Below are positions 17,601 through 26,197 of a stretch of 64,000 bases of DNA, one piece after another. The notes below the pieces were generated by a model. That model was not told the origin of the DNA and searched no databases. It was given only the letters and a program-made list of their open reading frames with translations. Within the stretch, counting starts at the first letter, position 1. Every line of letters begins with the position of its first letter. Position numbers and translations under genes: made by a program. The stretch is from DASXHY01 sp036272195 (GTDB lineage Bacteria; Verrucomicrobiota; Verrucomicrobiia; Limisphaerales; DASXHY01): NCBI GenBank assembly GCA_036272195.1, contig DATAZE010000026.1:1-64000 (forward strand), in the 5' to 3' direction.

Positions 17601-20600
17601 CGTGAGGCGGACTTTCGTCACCAATCCATTTTGCACCGGCAGAACCAGACTGCCTTCGTTGGCGGTCGCCACCTGCAACTGATAATGCACTTCTGCGTCA
17701 AAAGCGCCGCCGGCTTCGGCGCGCAATTGTTGCGTGCGGCCGTCATCACTCTGCACCAGCTTCAAGGAGCGCGGGACGACGATTTTTGTAAGCACCGCCG
17801 GCTCCTGCAGCAGGGGCAGCAACTGACCTTTGACTGCCTGCCAATGAATTTTCGCCGAGCCGAGCGCAAATTTATCTTCAATGCGGATTTCGTTGATGAC
17901 GGACTCGGCGCGCGCTTCGCTCTGCCGATTGGCACTCGCGGAAAGAACTTCTGTGCTGCGAGCGGGCAACACTCCATTCAACCACAACAAAGCGATCAAC
18001 ATTGTCGCGGCAGCGGGCGCAGCGCCGTGTTTCGGCGGCAGTGGTTCCGGTCGCGGTTTCATCGGCAGGCTCCAGACGTGCCGCAGTCCGGGAATTATTA
18101 AATGAAGTAAAATAAAAAGGGCCACCACCCAGATGAGCGCCGTTGCGCTGTTGGGAAAACGCAATGCGGCCCACCCAAGAAACAGCCAACCGAAGACTCG
18201 CGCCGCGTTTTTAAAAAACGCATTCTCGGAACGCCACGCATACGCCCACGCGATCAGCGCCAGCAACGCCGGCCATCCGTATCCAATAAAACCGAACAGC
18301 GAAGCTTCGTCCGCGACGTTGGCGACTTCCACGGTGAGCGCGCTTTGCGCCTGCTGCACCGGGGCGAGAAATGAAACGTCGCGCGGCAGCGAGCTGTTTT
18401 CCAAGCCGGTCAATTCGGCCAGTTGCTCCACCATGGTGCCCGCCAGGAGCAAAGCGGCCAGACCAATGACCAACCCGCCGAGGTGGCGAGCGCTGTATTT
18501 CGTTGCGTCCCCACGCGCCGCCCAGCGCCACGCCACCAGGGCAATCACCAACAGCGCGAACGCCAAAAGAATCAGCGTCCACGCCCGCCCCGCCTCCTGG
18601 CTCGAGAAAATCCGCGCCAATCCTGCAAAGCCGGAAATGTCCGACGCACCGCCGACCGGAGTCAGCGAGCCGCTGCGATAAATCAATCGCCGTCCCGTGT
18701 CCGGCGCCAGCTTCCATTCCGCGAGCATCACCGGAGCGGCGACAATGGGTGCGGCGACCGTCACGCGCCACGCATCGTTCGTCTGCGCGAGTTTCAATTG
18801 AATTTCCAGCACGGCATCCGGGTTGGACCCTTGGGGCAGCGGAATCAGGTTGGCCATTTTATCGATGACCGGAACCACCGCTGCGCCGTTTACGGTCGCC
18901 GACCACAGTTGAGCGCCGGGCGGCAGTGTGACGCTGAAGCGCGGGTTGCCGCGGCTCTTCACAAAATAACGCGCGTCCGTGAGCACCTGGCCTTCCTTCG
19001 AAATGCGCGTCTCCAGCGAGGCGCGGTCCACGACTTGATTCAGCGAATCACCCTGCGCCAGCGGACTGAGTTGCAGTTTCAGGCTGAACGGGCGCGCCGG
19101 ATAACGATACGCCGCGAGAATCGGCGCGTCGAAAAACAGGCGGTATTCCGAAGGGACTTCCGCCGGCTCAAGCGGCAGTAATCCCTCCGAGACATCCACC
19201 GGCTTCACCTGGAATTGATACGCGCTCATGACGATGGTGTGCCCCTGCTCGGTTTGCGCGTCCAACGGTCGCGCGCCGGTGAAGGCGAGCGTCTCGCCCT
19301 GCGGCTTGAAAGGACGCTCATACGTGGCCAGCAAGGTATAGGGGCCGGACACGGGCGTGTGCAACTGCACGAGATAACCGCCGTCCGTCTTCTGCCAGTT
19401 ACGGATGTCCTTGCCGGTGAACTCGACGTTGAAATATTCGTCGGACAATTCAATTTTGAAAGTCGAGACGGGCGCCCCAGAAACGAGATAATTAATCACG
19501 CTGCTGCCGTAAGCCACACCCTCGCCGATGGAGAACAAATGAAACGCATCCGCCTGCACGGTCTGGGGCAATCGCTCGACCTGTATCGCGGCCTGCCACG
19601 CGGGGTCGCTTAACCGAAACGCCGTTTGAAGGCCGGAAACTTTCCGCGGGAAAAACGCCGTGGGAGTGTCCGTCAACGCGCTCGTGCGGCCGGGCGTCAG
19701 GCGAAAGCCCGCGTCCGCCGACACGCCCACAAAACCACGCACCGATTTGGCCGAGGTCACTTCAATGCGCGGCAGGAGCCAGTTGGTTTCACCGAGCGGC
19801 TTGTTGTGTTCGAGGTGCAGTTGGACCAATTGGCGTCCGGAAACGGGCTGGCCGTAGACCAGGCGCAGCTCGGCGTTGCCGCTATTATCCGTCTCGCGCA
19901 GAAAATAATCGCTCATCCCGGAAGCTTTCGGCGGAGCGACGACGTAGCCTCTCGGAACGTGAAGGAGCAATTCGCGCAGCGGCGCTTCGCGGATATCCAG
20001 TTCGATTTCGGCATCGATGGCGAGTTCATTTTCACCCAGGTTGTAATCGAGCACTTCGGAAACGGCGAGTTCAGGCAAAATCTGGTCGGCCTGGATTTTC
20101 AACGCGAAATCCGCGCCCGAAAAGCGATACGCAAAACGCTGGCTGCCGGTTGCGTGCAAGGCCGCCCGCGTGGCATCGTTTTCGGGAAATTGTTCGGGCG
20201 AAATCTGCGACATCCCGCTCGCTTGCGCCACTTCAAGGCGCACCGCGCCCTCGTTCACGATACGCACATAGCCGGCAAATCGGGTCGCACCCTCGGGCCG
20301 CAACTGCATCGCATTGGTTGCTTGCGGAAATGCGCCGAGCGGCGTCTGCATCTGCACCTGCAAGGCAAATTGATCTTTCTGTGGCTGGTTGAGTTGAACG
20401 ATCAAACGACGATCCGCGGAATTCGTGATCGGCTCGACGTTCCACGCGAGGACCTGGTCGCCGGCGACGCGCGTAACTTCACCCGCGCCGTGCAGCACCA
20501 GTGCCACGCGTTTCATTTCGCCTTGCATGATTTTAAAATCAAGCAAACCAGTCTGGCGCATGAGGCCGGGACTGACGCTGATTTGCGAGAGCATTTCGGC

Positions 20601-21167
20601 GGCGTAAAATAATTTTCCCTCACCTTCGGGCCGCGCTTCCTTCCAGGAAAGTTTCACGTTGCCATCAGGAGGCAAATAACTGACGAAGCCATTGGTCGTG
20701 CGATCCGGCCGAGCAGCGCCGGCGAATTGAAATTGCGTGTCGGCGGCGAGACCTTGCAACACGATTTGCTGCAACGGACTCGGGGCGACTTGAAATTCCA
20801 CCGTGTTCCAATCATCGCCGGGACGGACCGCAGCGTTGAATTTTATTAGCACCGGAAATTCGCCGCCGCGATCGAATGTCAGAACATAACGGTTCCGCTC
20901 CGCGCTGATTTTCCATCGCGGATGCGCGCCGAGTTCAGTCAATGCGACCGGGCCGGAGAGTAAATCGATCGAGCCGCCCTTGGGATTTTCCACTTTTACA
21001 ATCGCCTCGAGCGTGAACGCGGCTCGTTCGCTGTTGAGATCGCCGACGAGTTTGAAATCCCGCAGCATGACGGTGTTCGGCGTCGAAGTGTCGATTTGCC
21101 GCGCGTTCGCGGCGGGACTGGCGATCAAAAGAACGGCTGCGCAAAGAAACGGAAACGGAGTTTTCAT
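14688..21167 (-). CDS. 2159-residue exported multi-pass membrane protein of unknown function
   Basis: A signal peptide (1-22, ending AANA before RQ) leads into about 830 residues of beta-rich extracytoplasmic sequence. A cluster of about five to six membrane helices follows (about residues 857-1065). A second beta-rich extracytoplasmic stretch of about 900 residues comes next. A TPR-like helical segment (about 1960-2020, with ALQKGDPQLARRSFQAAYGL) is followed by a final membrane helix (about 2125-2148) and a short basic tail. The two beta-rich halves resemble each other in style (LQVQMQTPLG, LQVIYQVPTPS), which suggests an internal duplication. I recognise no named domain. The gene is 114 bp downstream of the VWA mosaic gene and probably in its operon, so the two proteins may act together in the envelope. 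Confidence 0.85.
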   Translation of the reverse strand: MKTPFPFLCAAVLLIASPAANARQIDTSTPNTVMLRDFKLVGDLNSERAAFTLEAIVKVENPKGGSIDLLSGPVALTELGAHPRWKISAERNRYVLTFDRGGEFPVLIKFNAAVRPGDDWNTVEFQVAPSPLQQIVLQGLAADTQFQFAGAARPDRTTNGFVSYLPPDGNVKLSWKEARPEGEGKLFYAAEMLSQISVSPGLMRQTGLLDFKIMQGEMKRVALVLHGAGEVTRVAGDQVLAWNVEPITNSADRRLIVQLNQPQKDQFALQVQMQTPLGAFPQATNAMQLRPEGATRFAGYVRIVNEGAVRLEVAQASGMSQISPEQFPENDATRAALHATGSQRFAYRFSGADFALKIQADQILPELAVSEVLDYNLGENELAIDAEIELDIREAPLRELLLHVPRGYVVAPPKASGMSDYFLRETDNSGNAELRLVYGQPVSGRQLVQLHLEHNKPLGETNWLLPRIEVTSAKSVRGFVGVSADAGFRLTPGRTSALTDTPTAFFPRKVSGLQTAFRLSDPAWQAAIQVERLPQTVQADAFHLFSIGEGVAYGSSVINYLVSGAPVSTFKIELSDEYFNVEFTGKDIRNWQKTDGGYLVQLHTPVSGPYTLLATYERPFKPQGETLAFTGARPLDAQTEQGHTIVMSAYQFQVKPVDVSEGLLPLEPAEVPSEYRLFFDAPILAAYRYPARPFSLKLQLSPLAQGDSLNQVVDRASLETRISKEGQVLTDARYFVKSRGNPRFSVTLPPGAQLWSATVNGAAVVPVIDKMANLIPLPQGSNPDAVLEIQLKLAQTNDAWRVTVAAPIVAAPVMLAEWKLAPDTGRRLIYRSGSLTPVGGASDISGFAGLARIFSSQEAGRAWTLILLAFALLVIALVAWRWAARGDATKYSARHLGGLVIGLAALLLAGTMVEQLAELTGLENSSLPRDVSFLAPVQQAQSALTVEVANVADEASLFGFIGYGWPALLALIAWAYAWRSENAFFKNAARVFGWLFLGWAALRFPNSATALIWVVALFILLHLIIPGLRHVWSLPMKPRPEPLPPKHGAAPAAATMLIALLWLNGVLPARSTEVLSASANRQSEARAESVINEIRIEDKFALGSAKIHWQAVKGQLLPLLQEPAVLTKIVVPRSLKLVQSDDGRTQQLRAEAGGAFDAEVHYQLQVATANEGSLVLPVQNGLVTKVRLTIANADVDVQSPQAVTVQRETDGSNTVATLVLSPGDYAAVNWKPRSRDVKREKPVFYADIAQLYAPTAGVIEGAHYVSIRPAQGELNELILDVPRGMTITDVTGDGTRREEAPSSSTQKSQAIVTPAATVSLWRFDPEARKLRVTLNPPQSHPFTLLVRSQIATGTLPFEQTVGLISVDSAAGQIGLMGVATGNEVQLDSVNAEAFSPINLEDFAGNALPALQAQIPGLTLRRAFRYSDAKAVASVKASPVEPDVRVETQDTLSLGEDRTVLAVDATVDISRAGIFRLSFLMPTGFDVESISGAAVSHWTEVKTEGGQVITLHFPGKTDGRQQFNISLAGPGVKVASAWPVPQVVLREADKQLGTLLIVPEQGMRLQAASRDGVTELDPQKAGVRQKGVLAFRVLQTPLNLTLDIAQVDPWIQVTSLQHATVSEAQVKVAANLQYQIENTGLKAFRVFIPTDAEGVNFKGEQVASFSAIENTATNGLQQWEVKLHRRVIGEYLLQVIYQVPTPSQARQTIVRGVEASDVNLQRGFVTVQSDPRLQLTVDLAPAALQPAEWQSIPHALQQGLQANSANFAYRLVEPSFQLPLKLERHEAARLLDARVNNVTFHSVISDDGVMLTQARLEILPGDKRLLNLTLPAGANFWFAFVNDNGVWPWRTVDKTGYLIPLEQQSRADKPISVEVFYSCKTGSSHARALDLELLAPKFDLPLENITWLVSLNDKWRVKHWNGSLQLEEQSVAPQTTAIDLQTYLQKENIWRLERTKEAEEFLTAGNNALQKGDPQLARRSFQAAYGLSTHDAAFNEDARVQLHNIKLQQALVGLNVRQAASTGDASALDGKLRDLSTGKDVNYTQQDAREIIDRNSADDNAAYMRLAERLIQQQDAAVSSASALRANIPEEGQTLTFKRAVVVDKEADLRIGLEAASAQVASWRTRIEILFVTLILLAAISLLAKLSPMNREVLAGTTRQ

Positions 21168-21281
21168 ATTAATTCAATGGCGATTCACCGGCGAATTCAT
21201 CTTGCCGCGACAGCGGCGGCAATGTGTGAAACGATTGTAAAAAGTTTGTTCGATTTGTGTCCGGCACCTTGGATTGGACGA

Positions 21282-24200
21282 CTATTTTCCGGAAATGCTC
21301 TTGGCCTGGCGAATCATCCACTCGAGCTTTGTTGGACGCGCGTCCGCGCCGTAAACCTGGGGCACGCCGTTCAGGTAGCGCAGCAATTGATCGGGACTGA
21401 CTTCGGCGGCGAAGGGACTCGTGGCGAGCCATTCGGAAAAAGCGCTGGCAGTCGCGGCGAGGCGCATCGCGGGACTGCCCTGCTCCAACGCCACCGCGCT
21501 GCCGGTGTAAGGCACATCCCACGCCTGCTCCCGATAATCGGGCGTGCCGGGAACTTTATAGCGAACGCGCACGGTGGCGACGGATCCCTCGCCTTGCGGA
21601 TTGGTTTCAATCGTATAAAGCGCGTTGCCAGCTTCCTGCGCCGCGATTTCGGCGGCGTCCACGGTGTTGTCGCGAAATTGTTCCTTGGTCAATTGATGTT
21701 TCGCGTAGCCAATTTGACGATACGAAACGACACGCTTGGGATTGAACTCAACCTGCACTTTTACATCCGAAGCGGCGACGTGCAGCGCACCGGCGATTTG
21801 TGCAACGAATTCCTTGCCGGCTTCCTCGGGCGTATTGATAAAGCCGTAACGCCCATCGCCATTGCGCGTGAGGACTTCGAGCAAATCGTCATTGTAACCC
21901 TCCCAGCCGATGCCGAAACAATCGAGAGCGACGCCCTGTTTGCGGTGCGCCTCAACTTTTTGCTTGAGCGTGTCGGCGCTCACGTCACCGAGATTGGCCG
22001 CGCCGTCGGTGAGCATCACGACGCGGTTATCGCCGTTCGCGAGATAATGATGCAGGGCAGTTTCATACGCCAGATCGAGGGCTTCGCCGAGATTGGTGCC
22101 GCCTTCGGGAGTGAGCTTCGCGATTTCTGTGGCGGCAGCAGCGGCCTGGTTGCCAGGAATGCCGTCCACCTGAAGCCGCGCAGTGCGGGCAAAGGTGACA
22201 ACACTAAAAGTATCCTGCGCCTGCAATTGCCCAGCGAGTACGCGCAAGGCTTCCTGGATGATGCGCACCCGATCCGCGCGTTCCATGGAGCCGGAATTAT
22301 CGAGCAACAAAACAATATTCAGCGGCCGCCCCGCCTGACGTCCGGCAGCGGCAGTCTTGAGCGAGAAGCGCAACAGCTCGCGATTATGAGCAAACGGGTA
22401 ACCGGCGCGCTCGGAAGCAAAAGCAATCGGCACGCCCGGCGCCGGCGCAGGATCGCGGTAATCGAAGGCATTGATAAATTCCTCCGAGCGAATCGACGCG
22501 GGCTCCGGCATCTGGCCTTTTTCCAGGCTCGCGGCGGCGAGTTTGAATGAGACGTCACTGACATTGAGCGAAAAGGTCGAGGAGGCATTCTCGCGCGTGA
22601 GGATTTCGGGTTGAGGCGTCGGCAGAGAGACGGCGGGTTTGGGAAGCGCGGCATCATTGGTCGGCTGCTCTCCCTCGTAAACTTTTAATTCTCCAGCAAG
22701 CTTATCCACCTTTGCCTGCGCCAGCTTTATCTTTTTGTCTTCGTCCGTGATCTGTTGCTGCAGGTTCTTAATCCCATGATTTTTCAAGTCCTCGTATTCA
22801 TCCGCACGGTATTGCCGATACGCGTTTGCCACCGCGTTGGCAATGCGTGCGGCCTCGTCAGGACTTTCGCTCTTAACTCCGATGGCAATCTCTTTCGTGT
22901 TGGCGACGGAATGAAGATCAAGATGGCGTTTGATAAGCTCTTCGGTTTGCGACTCAGTCAGGGGCTGCCCGCGATTGTACTTCTTCGCCCATTCTTCATT
23001 CAGTTTAAGCGAGGAAACGACTTTGCTCAGCACCGGATGAGACTGAATCGTCTGAAACTCTGTGAGCAGAAAATAAGGATCGTATCCCTGGCTTGCCGGA
23101 GCGCCGGCAACACCGGCGATATCCGGATATTCCTGCTCCACCGCGATGCGGGCCGTTCTTTCCACTTTGCCGGAAAACGTTTCGCGAAGTTTTTCGCCAA
23201 GACTTGGTTTCTCTGACTGTGACGCTTGAGCCGGATCCACAACCGTCACCATGCGCTCACGGGGCAAATCTTTATCTACCTCTTCTTGGGTAGCCCGCGT
23301 GGCGATTACCGTCCGCAAGCGTTTTTCGTTTTCCAACGCCTCTTTAGCCGCAGAAAAAGAAGCAAGTGGATCGGCCAAGGGGTTCGCCATGGCTACAACC
23401 GGCTGACCAGTGGCCGGGTCAAAGGACCGCGCGCCATTCGGTTCCATGTTATTGTTCAATTCCCAATTCAAGCCAACCGCGCGATTGTCGTTGGCGGCCG
23501 CCGCGATTTCCACCTGCTTGCCCGTCAAAAGCGGCGTCGATTTCGTGGAGGCGCGCAAATCAGGACGGCCGCCGCCAGCCCCCACGGGTCGCGTTTCGAG
23601 CATCGGACCACCGTTCGCTTGAAGCTTTGAGTATTCTTGCGAAGCGGGAGGCAAAACAATTTCGGTTTTTCGACCAGCCTCTGCCGGTGTCGTTGCCGAG
23701 CCAGCGGAAAGCGGCGCCATTGTGATAATGCCGGTCCCGTGAATGCCATTTGCGTCCGACAGTTTGTTATCGCTTGGAAATAATCCGCCCACCATCGGCA
23801 CATCGCCCAGAATAGGCACTCTGCCCATGGCGTTCGATAAAGCAAATGCCCCCGATTGAACTTCATCCGACTTGAATCGTCCGAAGTGTGCCTCTGTTCC
23901 ATTCATCATCTGCCGCCTGGCAACATTGACATTCGCATCTGCAATTGACGGCATAGAAACCTCGCTCACGGACGGGGTAAAATTCGAAAATGTGATCGCT
24001 GGTTTATCACTTTCGGAATCCGCTCCCAGCATTCGAAAAGTGCGATAGACGGTATTGGAATCATAGCTATCGCCCTTGAACGCGAGGGTGGATTCCAGCG
24101 GCGTACCTGCGCTGAAGTTCCATTGGGCCGAATGGTCCCCGTAATCTCGCAAATCCGACGCCGAAAATGTATTTAGGGCGGTGCTTATATCGCTGTTGAA

Positions 24201-25244
24201 GGCATAATTAAGAGGTATTTGCTCCCCCGCATTATTCGTCTGTGGCTGAATCGCACCTAAACCAAGCGTTTGTCCAGGCGGAAGCGCGATATAGGCATAT
24301 CGGGCGACAAATTTATTGCCGGCGGAGGGTGGGTTTGCTGCTTGCGAAATTTCGCCGGCAGAATCATTGGTCACCATTCCAAAAAAATTGTCTGCGACTT
24401 GCCCGCCTGCCGGCAGGACGACGTTATCCTGTTGTGATTCACGCTGAGCCAACACACTGCTTTGCGGATTGGTAGTCGAAAGAGGCGGCGGAGCAGGCGC
24501 TCCTTGTTGCGCCATCTGAACCGTGTCCGGTGGCAGAAGAGATAAAAGAGCTTTGCCATCGCGAATTTCGGCATTGGCCAAAGCGTCTTTGCCGAATAAC
24601 CGCCTGGCCTCGCGCACGCTCGCTTCCACCTTGGGCGCTTCCGATACTTTTCCGAGCACGTAGGTTTCTCCTGCTAAAGCGAGATTCTTTATGGAGACAT
24701 TCTCGCTCGATCCGCGCCCGAGATAGGGTTTGATCTGCTCAAAGGTAGGCTCGGCGTCCGCCCGCGCGCCGGTTTCCAAGGCCCATTGCTGTTTTGCACC
24801 GTCAAGAAGCCGGAGATTATTGATGACGCTACTTTTTTGCGCTTTACTCTTCGCGCGACTCAGGGCCGGCAACAGCAGCGCCGCCAAAATCATTATCATT
24901 GCCGAAACTGCAGCAACCGGAACCAGCCAATCCATCACGCGCCTTGGCTTGGCGAACTCTTTCGGCGCTATCGTCTTGAACTGCGCCAGGAGTTTCTCGC
25001 GGCGGTTTGCGGACATTTTCAACGGCGCAGTTTGCGGAACGCTTTCGGCAACCGGACTGGCTGCGCTTTCGCGAACGAGTTCGATCGTTTGTTTCAACCG
25101 CTCATAAAGCGCCGCGAGTTCCGGGTCGCTCTCCATCGCCTTGCACAAGGCGACAGTTTCGTCCGGTGGCAATTCGCCCAGCAGGAAGGCGGTGAGTTTC
25201 GTTTCAAGTTGCTCGCGTTCGTTTTGAGGAAAATCGGGGTTCAT
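21282..25244 (-). CDS. 1320-residue VWA/DUF3520 membrane protein with anti-sigma-like head and mosaic middle
   Basis: Residues 1-60 resemble an anti-sigma factor head (LETKLTAFLLGELPPDET). One membrane helix is at about 105-127. It runs into a pilin-like piece (ILAALLLPALSRAK, INNLRLLDGAKQQWALE, IKPYLGRG; 117-178). A low-complexity part contains VPILGDVPMVGGLF near 470, like the secretin signature. A Wzz/chain-length-like stretch covers about 680-850 (HPVLSKVVSSLKLNEEW, SPDEAARIANAVANAY, then a coiled coil). A VWA N-terminal domain comes next (FSLNVSDVSFKLAAASLEKG). The VWA domain itself is at about 973-1090, with MIDAS motif DNSGSM. A DUF3520-like end is at about 1170-1310. The VWA part matches the YfbK family; the other modules are unusual there. 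The gene overlaps the sigma factor gene as ATGA, so the head is a likely binder of that sigma factor. Confidence 0.88.
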   Translation of the reverse strand: MNPDFPQNEREQLETKLTAFLLGELPPDETVALCKAMESDPELAALYERLKQTIELVRESAASPVAESVPQTAPLKMSANRREKLLAQFKTIAPKEFAKPRRVMDWLVPVAAVSAMIMILAALLLPALSRAKSKAQKSSVINNLRLLDGAKQQWALETGARADAEPTFEQIKPYLGRGSSENVSIKNLALAGETYVLGKVSEAPKVEASVREARRLFGKDALANAEIRDGKALLSLLPPDTVQMAQQGAPAPPPLSTTNPQSSVLAQRESQQDNVVLPAGGQVADNFFGMVTNDSAGEISQAANPPSAGNKFVARYAYIALPPGQTLGLGAIQPQTNNAGEQIPLNYAFNSDISTALNTFSASDLRDYGDHSAQWNFSAGTPLESTLAFKGDSYDSNTVYRTFRMLGADSESDKPAITFSNFTPSVSEVSMPSIADANVNVARRQMMNGTEAHFGRFKSDEVQSGAFALSNAMGRVPILGDVPMVGGLFPSDNKLSDANGIHGTGIITMAPLSAGSATTPAEAGRKTEIVLPPASQEYSKLQANGGPMLETRPVGAGGGRPDLRASTKSTPLLTGKQVEIAAAANDNRAVGLNWELNNNMEPNGARSFDPATGQPVVAMANPLADPLASFSAAKEALENEKRLRTVIATRATQEEVDKDLPRERMVTVVDPAQASQSEKPSLGEKLRETFSGKVERTARIAVEQEYPDIAGVAGAPASQGYDPYFLLTEFQTIQSHPVLSKVVSSLKLNEEWAKKYNRGQPLTESQTEELIKRHLDLHSVANTKEIAIGVKSESPDEAARIANAVANAYRQYRADEYEDLKNHGIKNLQQQITDEDKKIKLAQAKVDKLAGELKVYEGEQPTNDAALPKPAVSLPTPQPEILTRENASSTFSLNVSDVSFKLAAASLEKGQMPEPASIRSEEFINAFDYRDPAPAPGVPIAFASERAGYPFAHNRELLRFSLKTAAAGRQAGRPLNIVLLLDNSGSMERADRVRIIQEALRVLAGQLQAQDTFSVVTFARTARLQVDGIPGNQAAAAATEIAKLTPEGGTNLGEALDLAYETALHHYLANGDNRVVMLTDGAANLGDVSADTLKQKVEAHRKQGVALDCFGIGWEGYNDDLLEVLTRNGDGRYGFINTPEEAGKEFVAQIAGALHVAASDVKVQVEFNPKRVVSYRQIGYAKHQLTKEQFRDNTVDAAEIAAQEAGNALYTIETNPQGEGSVATVRVRYKVPGTPDYREQAWDVPYTGSAVALEQGSPAMRLAATASAFSEWLATSPFAAEVSPDQLLRYLNGVPQVYGADARPTKLEWMIRQAKSISGK

Positions 25245-25792
25245 GGAACCACTCCGTTCTTGGAAAGTTCTTCGGCCATGGTTTTCAGGGCGTGATGCAG
25301 GAGGTAACCGACGTGGCCCGTTGTCAGCCCGGTGCGCGTGCTGATTTCTTTGTACGACAAATTCTCAGTGAATTTCAGCCGCAACACCTCGCGGCTGCGC
25401 TCGTCGAGCACTTCCATCCCGAGCCGCACCAGCCCGATGCCTTCCAACCGCGCGATTTGTTCATCCGGCAGCGGCTGGGGGTCGACGGCATCAGCGCTCT
25501 CGTTCTCCCGGGCGGTTGGGTCCAGCGAAATGATTTTATTCGAGTCGCGGCGATGATTCAGCGCGAGGTTGTGCACGGTGCGATACAGCCAGCGGCGTGG
25601 CTCGCGGACCTGCTCCAATTGCGCGTGAAGTTTCATGAATGCTTCCTGCACGAGGTCCTCCGCGACGCCCAGGTCGCCCGCCAGCCGCAAGGCATAATTC
25701 AGCAGCGGCGATTCGAGGGCCGCAAACAGCTCCTCGATCGTTTCGGCTCTGGGCGGCTCGGTGTTAACCGGGTCTCGTTGCATTACAGCCAT
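25241..25792 (-). CDS. ECF-type RNA polymerase sigma factor
   Basis: The protein has sigma region 2 (LLNYALRLAGDLGVAEDLVQEAFMKLHAQL, then PRRWLYRTVHNLALNHRR) and region 4 with a helix-turn-helix (LSYKEISTRTGLTTGHVGYLLHHALKTMAEEL), and lacks region 3. This is the layout of extracytoplasmic-function sigma factors. I start at the ATG at 25792 (183 residues); a TTG nine codons upstream (25819) is also possible. The stop overlaps the start of the VWA mosaic gene, so the two products should be made in step. The first 60 residues of that partner look like an anti-sigma head. Control by an envelope signal is therefore a reasonable inference, although the signal is unknown. Confidence 0.9.
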   Translation of the reverse strand: MAVMQRDPVNTEPPRAETIEELFAALESPLLNYALRLAGDLGVAEDLVQEAFMKLHAQLEQVREPRRWLYRTVHNLALNHRRDSNKIISLDPTARENESADAVDPQPLPDEQIARLEGIGLVRLGMEVLDERSREVLRLKFTENLSYKEISTRTGLTTGHVGYLLHHALKTMAEELSKNGVVP

Positions 25793-26197
25793 GCGAGCAT
25801 CAACCGTTTTATGGTTCAACCGCCCCGGCGTCCTGGTCGTGTTAAAGACATCGTCACCATCTATGACACCCGTGGGCGTGGTTTCTTAGACGGAATATGA
25901 AGAAAGTTTGCCCCGAAGTCTTAACGCATCCGCTGTCGCCATGGCCATGGCGGACAAGAAGGCGCAAAGAAAACGGAAAAATATGCACATTCTCAACATT
26001 TTCAACGGTTTTGGCCTCTCTATTTATTCTCACCGGCTGTGGCCAAAAGTTGCGCAAGAAAAATGCCTGACGATTGGTTGTAGCAGCCGACGTGAGGAGG
26101 CTCGCGCAATTTCTGAAAAAAAGTCAGAGCCTCCTAACGTCGGCTGCTACAAATTCCGGAGATGCCGCTGGAGAAAGAAATCTTCTCCTTGGCGTCT
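25793..26197. other. 405-bp gap upstream of the sigma factor operon
   Basis: No convincing gene is seen. The gap lies between the tgt stop and the sigma factor start, both on the minus strand, so it should hold the promoter of the sigma/VWA operon and the end of tgt's upstream neighbour region. It contains palindromic element copy 2 (26080-26150). No clear ECF-type -35/-10 pair and no T-tract terminator could be picked out by eye. Confidence 0.4.
26080..26150. repeat. 71-bp palindromic element, family A, copy 2
   Basis: The arms are 26080-26103 and 26127-26150, with the same 24-nt design as copy 1 and one mismatch between the arms. The 23-nt loop carries CTGAAAAAAAGT, related to the loop of copy 1. 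It lies just downstream of the sigma factor operon's 5' region and upstream of the tgt stop codon. Confidence 0.9.

Noticed and set aside
19626..20612. Plus-strand frame of 328 codons within the 2159-aa gene
   Set aside because: No domain, composition typical of antisense frames, and the minus frame has a signal peptide and continuous structure.
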